The notes below the pieces were generated by a model. That model saw only the letters and a list, made by a program, of their open reading frames with translations. It was not told the origin of the DNA and searched no databases. Positions 60,656 through 64,000 of a DNA stretch of 64,000 bases are shown here, one piece after another; position 1 is the first letter of the stretch; every line of letters begins with the position of its first letter. A program made the position numbers and the translations under genes. Source of the DNA: Chitinophaga sp. CF118 (GTDB taxonomy: Bacteria; Bacteroidota; Bacteroidia; Chitinophagales; Chitinophagaceae); assembly GCF_900112615.1 (NCBI RefSeq), contig NZ_FOMK01000005.1:372001-436000 (forward strand). Reading direction: 5' to 3'.

Positions 60656-61852
60656 ATGAGCAAATTCTCCGATTTCAATTTCAGCGGTCACAAGGCTCTC
60701 GTGCGTGTTGACTTCAACGTGCCCCTGAATGATAAATATGAAATTACTGATGATACCCGCATGACTGCTGCCGTTCCTACGATCAAAAAGATCCTGAAAG
60801 ATGGCGGTAGCGTGATCCTGATGTCTCACCTGGGTCGTCCAAAAGATGGTCCTACTGATAAGTATTCCCTGAAACACCTGGTTTACCACCTGGTGAAACT
60901 TCTGGAAGGTACTACCGTGAAGTTTGCAGAAGACTGTGTTGGCCCCGTAGCAGAAGCTGCAGCCGCCAGCCTGCAACCTGGAGAGGTACTACTGCTGGAA
61001 AACCTCCGCTTCTACAAAGAAGAAGAAAAAGGAGATAAAACATTTGCAGAAAAACTCTCTAAACTGGGAGATGTTTACGTGAACGATGCCTTCGGTACCG
61101 CTCACCGTGCTCACGCTTCTACCGCTGTTATTGCTGAATTCTACCCTTCAGATAAACGTATATTCGGCCTGCTGATGGAAGCTGAAGTAGGTAACGCAGA
61201 AAAAGTATTACACAAATCTGAAAGACCGTTTACCGCTATCCTCGGTGGTGCTAAGGTGAGCGATAAAATCCTCATCATAGAAAACCTGCTGGAAAGAGCA
61301 AATAATATTATCATCGGTGGAGGTATGGCTTACACTTTCCTGAAAGCTCAGGGTAAAGAAATAGGTAGCTCACTGTGTGAAACAGAAAAACTGGACCTGG
61401 CACTCGAACTGCTGGCGAAAGCAAAAGCTAAAGGCGTTGCGCTGATCCTTCCGGTAGATTCTATCGCTGCAGACAAGTTTGCTGCCGATGCAAATACCCA
61501 GGCGGTTAGCAACGATAACATCCCTGCCGGCTGGATGGGATTGGATATAGGCGAAAAATCAGTAGCAATATTCAGCGAAACTATCCAGCAATCAAAAACC
61601 ATCCTGTGGAACGGTCCTATGGGTGTGTTTGAAATGGCTGCCTTCCAGCATGGTACAAAAGCAGTGGCAAATGCTATCGCTAAAGCTACTTCACAGGGTG
61701 CTTTCTCTCTGGTAGGTGGCGGCGACTCCGTTGCTGCTGTAAACCAGTTTGGCCTGGCCGACAAAGTAAGCTACGTATCCACCGGTGGTGGTGCACTGCT
61801 GGAATACTTTGAAGGTAAAACCTTACCAGGTATCGCTGCAATCAAAGGATAA
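60656..61852 (+). CDS. pgk: Phosphoglycerate kinase
   Basis: A 398-residue PGK with all hallmarks: ALVRVDFNVPL, SHLGRPKDG, LLLENLRFYKEEE, AILGGAKVSDKI, and ATP-site GGGDSVAAVNQFG with C-terminal STGGGALLEYFEGKTLPG. Transfers phosphate from 1,3-bisphosphoglycerate to ADP, following GAPDH in glycolysis. Downstream a bidirectional-type hairpin (61865-61928) ends transcription. Confidence 0.98.
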   Translation: MSKFSDFNFSGHKALVRVDFNVPLNDKYEITDDTRMTAAVPTIKKILKDGGSVILMSHLGRPKDGPTDKYSLKHLVYHLVKLLEGTTVKFAEDCVGPVAEAAAASLQPGEVLLLENLRFYKEEEKGDKTFAEKLSKLGDVYVNDAFGTAHRAHASTAVIAEFYPSDKRIFGLLMEAEVGNAEKVLHKSERPFTAILGGAKVSDKILIIENLLERANNIIIGGGMAYTFLKAQGKEIGSSLCETEKLDLALELLAKAKAKGVALILPVDSIAADKFAADANTQAVSNDNIPAGWMGLDIGEKSVAIFSETIQQSKTILWNGPMGVFEMAAFQHGTKAVANAIAKATSQGAFSLVGGGDSVAAVNQFGLADKVSYVSTGGGALLEYFEGKTLPGIAAIKG

Positions 61853-61863
61853 TCTCCTTCAAC

Positions 61864-61928
61864 ATATAATTCAAACGCCCTACACGGTTGCTTTTGCAGC
61901 CAGTGTCGGGCGTTTTGAATTATATATC
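61864..61928. terminator. Terminator after pgk
   Basis: ATATAATTCAAACGCCC (61864-61880) pairs with GGGCGTTTTGAATTATAT (61910-61927), with an inner CGGTTGCTTTTGCAGCC hairpin. Placed between pgk and the symporter gene. Confidence 0.7.
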
Positions 61929-61957
61929 TCCTGCCACTATTAAACATTTTACATTTT

Positions 61958-63223
61958 TTGAGTATATTGATGAGTATGAGCAAACTTTTCCGGCATTTAT
62001 ATTTCCAGGTAATCATCGCAATAATACTCGGTATACTCGTAGGTGCATTCTTTCCCGGTTTTGCCGGTACCGGCAAAGTGATAAGCGAAGTTTTTATTAA
62101 CCTGATCAAAATGCTGATAGCTCCCATCATATTCCTTACCATCGTATTGGGTATTGCAAGGATGGGAGATATGAAAAAAGTAGGACGGGTAGGAGGAAAG
62201 GCCCTGCTGTATTTTGAGATCGTTACTACCCTGGCAATTACAATAGGAATCGTTGTTGCAAATCTGCTGAAACCCGGCTATGGGGTTATCTTTACCAATA
62301 CAAATGCATCTGCCCTTGCCAAAATAGAAAAAGATGCTGCGGCATTCAACTGGACAGAGTTTCTGATGCATATCGTGCCTTCAAACGCTATAGATGCTTT
62401 TGCGAAAGGGGATATCCTGCAGGTGCTGGTGTTTGCTATTCTGTTTGGTTATGGTATCACCAAACTGAATGGCCCCGCTGCTTCATCATTACTTGGAACT
62501 TTTGAAAGACTGGGAGAGGTTTTCTTTAATATCCTGAAGTTCATTATGCGGCTGGCACCACTGGGAGCCTTTGGCGGCATGGCTTACACTATTGGCAGTT
62601 TTGGATTGCAATCACTCACCCCAATGGTGAAACTAATGGGGTGTGTATACCTGACAATGTTCCTCTTCATTTTTGTGGTTTTGAATGGCATTGCCCGTTT
62701 TTATGGTTTTAGCCTGTGGCGCTATCTGAAATATATACGTAACGAAATATTACTGGTGCTGGGTACCTCTTCTTCCGAATCTGCCCTGCCAGGATTAATG
62801 GAACGGCTGGAAAAACTAGGTTGTTCCCGGGAGGTTGTGGGCCTGGTAGTACCTGCGGGATATTCCTTTAACCTGGATGGTACCAGTATCTACCTGTCTA
62901 TGGCAGTTATATTCCTGGCGCAGGTATTTAATGTGCCCTTAACAATATGGCAGGAACTAACAGTACTGGGCATCCTGATGATCACCTCAAAAGGTGCTGC
63001 AGGAATTACCGGAAGTGGATTCATCGTTTTGGCATCTACCTTATCAGTGATCAAGGTGATTCCTGTAGAAGGACTGGCCATCCTGATAGGGGTAGACAGA
63101 TTTATGTCTGAAGCCCGTGCTATTACCAACCTCATAGGTAACGGAGTGGCAACTATCGTAATGGCTAAAAGCGAAAATGCGTTTGATGAAGAAATGTATC
63201 GTCAAGCAACACATAATACTTAA
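61958..63223 (+). CDS. Dicarboxylate/amino-acid:cation symporter (DAACS)
   Basis: A 421-residue DctA/GltP-family transporter with about eight membrane helices and two re-entrant loops. Signature segments: LGTSSSESALPGLMERLEKLG (Ser-rich HP1), VVPAGYSFNLDGTSIYLSMA, SKGAAGITGSGFIVLASTL (HP2) and RFMSEARAITNLIGNGVATIV. Imports C4-dicarboxylates or glutamate/aspartate with Na+ or H+. An alternative Met 7 codons later is possible. Ends in its own terminator. Confidence 0.95.
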   Translation: MSILMSMSKLFRHLYFQVIIAIILGILVGAFFPGFAGTGKVISEVFINLIKMLIAPIIFLTIVLGIARMGDMKKVGRVGGKALLYFEIVTTLAITIGIVVANLLKPGYGVIFTNTNASALAKIEKDAAAFNWTEFLMHIVPSNAIDAFAKGDILQVLVFAILFGYGITKLNGPAASSLLGTFERLGEVFFNILKFIMRLAPLGAFGGMAYTIGSFGLQSLTPMVKLMGCVYLTMFLFIFVVLNGIARFYGFSLWRYLKYIRNEILLVLGTSSSESALPGLMERLEKLGCSREVVGLVVPAGYSFNLDGTSIYLSMAVIFLAQVFNVPLTIWQELTVLGILMITSKGAAGITGSGFIVLASTLSVIKVIPVEGLAILIGVDRFMSEARAITNLIGNGVATIVMAKSENAFDEEMYRQATHNT

Positions 63224-63228
63224 TTTTA

Positions 63229-63270
63229 GATAAGGGTGCAACCATTTGCTGAATAACCCCTTATCTTTTC
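63229..63270 (+). terminator. Terminator after the symporter gene
   Basis: GATAAGGGT (63229-63237) pairs with ACCCCTTATC (63256-63265), followed by TTTT. It lies 10 nt after the symporter stop region and 8 nt before the next start. Confidence 0.65.
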
Positions 63271-63277
63271 CCACTGT

Positions 63278-64000
63278 ATGATATCGATCCTCTCCAAAGG
63301 TCTGTGTTGCTTTACCGCCTTTTTATGGGTGGTGGCTTTTTGCTTTCTGCCTGCAAAAGCACAGGATTCCGATATCTCTTATTCTTTCATGCACCTGGAT
63401 ATCCGGAACGGTCTGGCCAGCAATCATGTATCTGCTATTATGCAGGACAGAAAAGGCTTTATCTGGATAGCCAGTACCGCATTGCAACGCTATGACGGAC
63501 AAAACCTGGTGACTATCGCCAGCTTCGATAAAGTTCCCGGTTCTATTTATTATGACGATATATGCCTGTGCGAAGACAAACAAGGTCGTATCTGGATGGG
63601 GGCGCCGGATAATATCCGGTATTATGATCCCGTTATGGCAAAGGTAAAAGTGCTGAAGACAGATATTCTGCCGGCTGTACAGGGAAACCTGAATTGTAGT
63701 CAGATCATTGAAGACCACACTGGAATAATTTGGATCACCACACAGGAAGGACTACTGCAATATGATGCCTCAAAAGAACAGTTTGTAAAACCGGCTCATC
63801 TTCCGGAAGTATTAAGACGGGAAATGTATAGTGCCATCATTGAAGATGATATGGGCAATCTGTGGATCAGCGGAAGGAATGGTATATATATGCTGGATGA
63901 GAGCCGGAGACGCCTGTACAGTGCAACTAATAATCCATTGCGAAACCCTTTGCTGGCTGTAAATGGCAGCGTCCGGAAATTTTATATAGATGAACAACGC
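63278..64000 (+). CDS. Hybrid two-component sensor with beta-propeller sensor domain, N-terminal part
   Basis: The frame opens at ATG 63278 and is still open at the window edge (241 codons). It starts with a signal peptide (MISILSKGLCCFTAFLWVVA, cleavage near AKAQ), then the first repeats of a Reg_prop periplasmic propeller: FMHLDIRNGLASNHVSAIMQ, DRKGFIWIAS, DKQGRIWMGAPDNIRYYDP, DHTGIIWITTQEGLLQYD and DDMGNLWISGRNGIYMLD. This is the beginning of the one-protein hybrid two-component systems that detect glycans in Bacteroidota, or of a shorter Reg_prop regulator. Kinase and HTH domains lie outside the window. Confidence 0.85.
   Translation, partial: MISILSKGLCCFTAFLWVVAFCFLPAKAQDSDISYSFMHLDIRNGLASNHVSAIMQDRKGFIWIASTALQRYDGQNLVTIASFDKVPGSIYYDDICLCEDKQGRIWMGAPDNIRYYDPVMAKVKVLKTDILPAVQGNLNCSQIIEDHTGIIWITTQEGLLQYDASKEQFVKPAHLPEVLRREMYSAIIEDDMGNLWISGRNGIYMLDESRRRLYSATNNPLRNPLLAVNGSVRKFYIDEQR

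Overview
The window looks like a chromosomal segment of a Bacteroidota bacterium, most likely a Chitinophaga-type soil saprophyte. Support: two SusC/SusD pairs, an ECF-sigma/FecR system feeding a SusC with an STN domain, T9SS C-terminal sorting tails on two large secreted proteins, lipoprotein signals, and promoters of the Bacteroidota type (TTTG-N19-TACCTTTG ahead of a tRNA). Genus is inference. No rRNA, CRISPR array, complete insertion sequence or integrase was seen.

Layout. 1-8086: end of a glycan-uptake locus (truncated SusC, SusD, GH27, GH89, and a membrane acyltransferase resembling the lysosomal heparan N-acetyltransferase). 8309-11710: sensor kinase, response-regulator/FAD-reductase fusion and ZnF-UBP protein. 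11830-15367: VIT1-like transporter, DUF3037, HipA-like kinase, then a CPA1 antiporter over a RidA relic. 15498-19681: aldo/keto reductases with eroded AraC regulators, HxlR and an NmrA-type oxidoreductase. 20101-23485: AAA/DUF4143 ATPase, tRNA-Glu, receiver protein, GH16 lipoprotein, SnoaL-like protein. 23573-31496: large T9SS-secreted GH99-like and GH9 proteins flanking a sterol-desaturase-family protein and a CHAD protein. 35704-45785 (minus strand): ECF sigma, ABC ATPase, GldF/GldG-like permease, FecR, SusC, SusD in one direction. 45786-59400: accessory region with pseudogenes, AKR/AraC genes, paired lipoproteins, a Fic protein lacking its catalytic His, a second DUF4143 ATPase, a J-like HPD protein and a second identical tRNA-Glu. 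59528-64000: gap, pgk, a dicarboxylate symporter and the start of a two-component sensor.

The most unusual signal is a dispersed repeat, here called the R element, with eight full and two partial copies, all in one orientation. Each full copy has a hairpin whose stem sequence changes from copy to copy while pairing is kept, followed on the + strand by a conserved tail of about 50 bp (GTACAACGGACCGGACAA, then TGTCGAAC, TGGGTGG and GATTTT). Four copies start 17-38 nt after the stop codon of a minus-strand gene. Two copies share their hairpins with the terminators of the two tRNA-Glu genes. The layout recalls recombination-site or terminator cassettes, and relics of the DUF4143 ATPase gene lie near such copies. 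Function is unproven.

Other structures worth attention are a doubly nested palindrome sharing one centre just upstream of the fic gene, a perfect 24-bp palindrome over the start codon of the ECF sigma gene, and a 10+10 bp inverted repeat over the ATPase start that survives in a gene relic.
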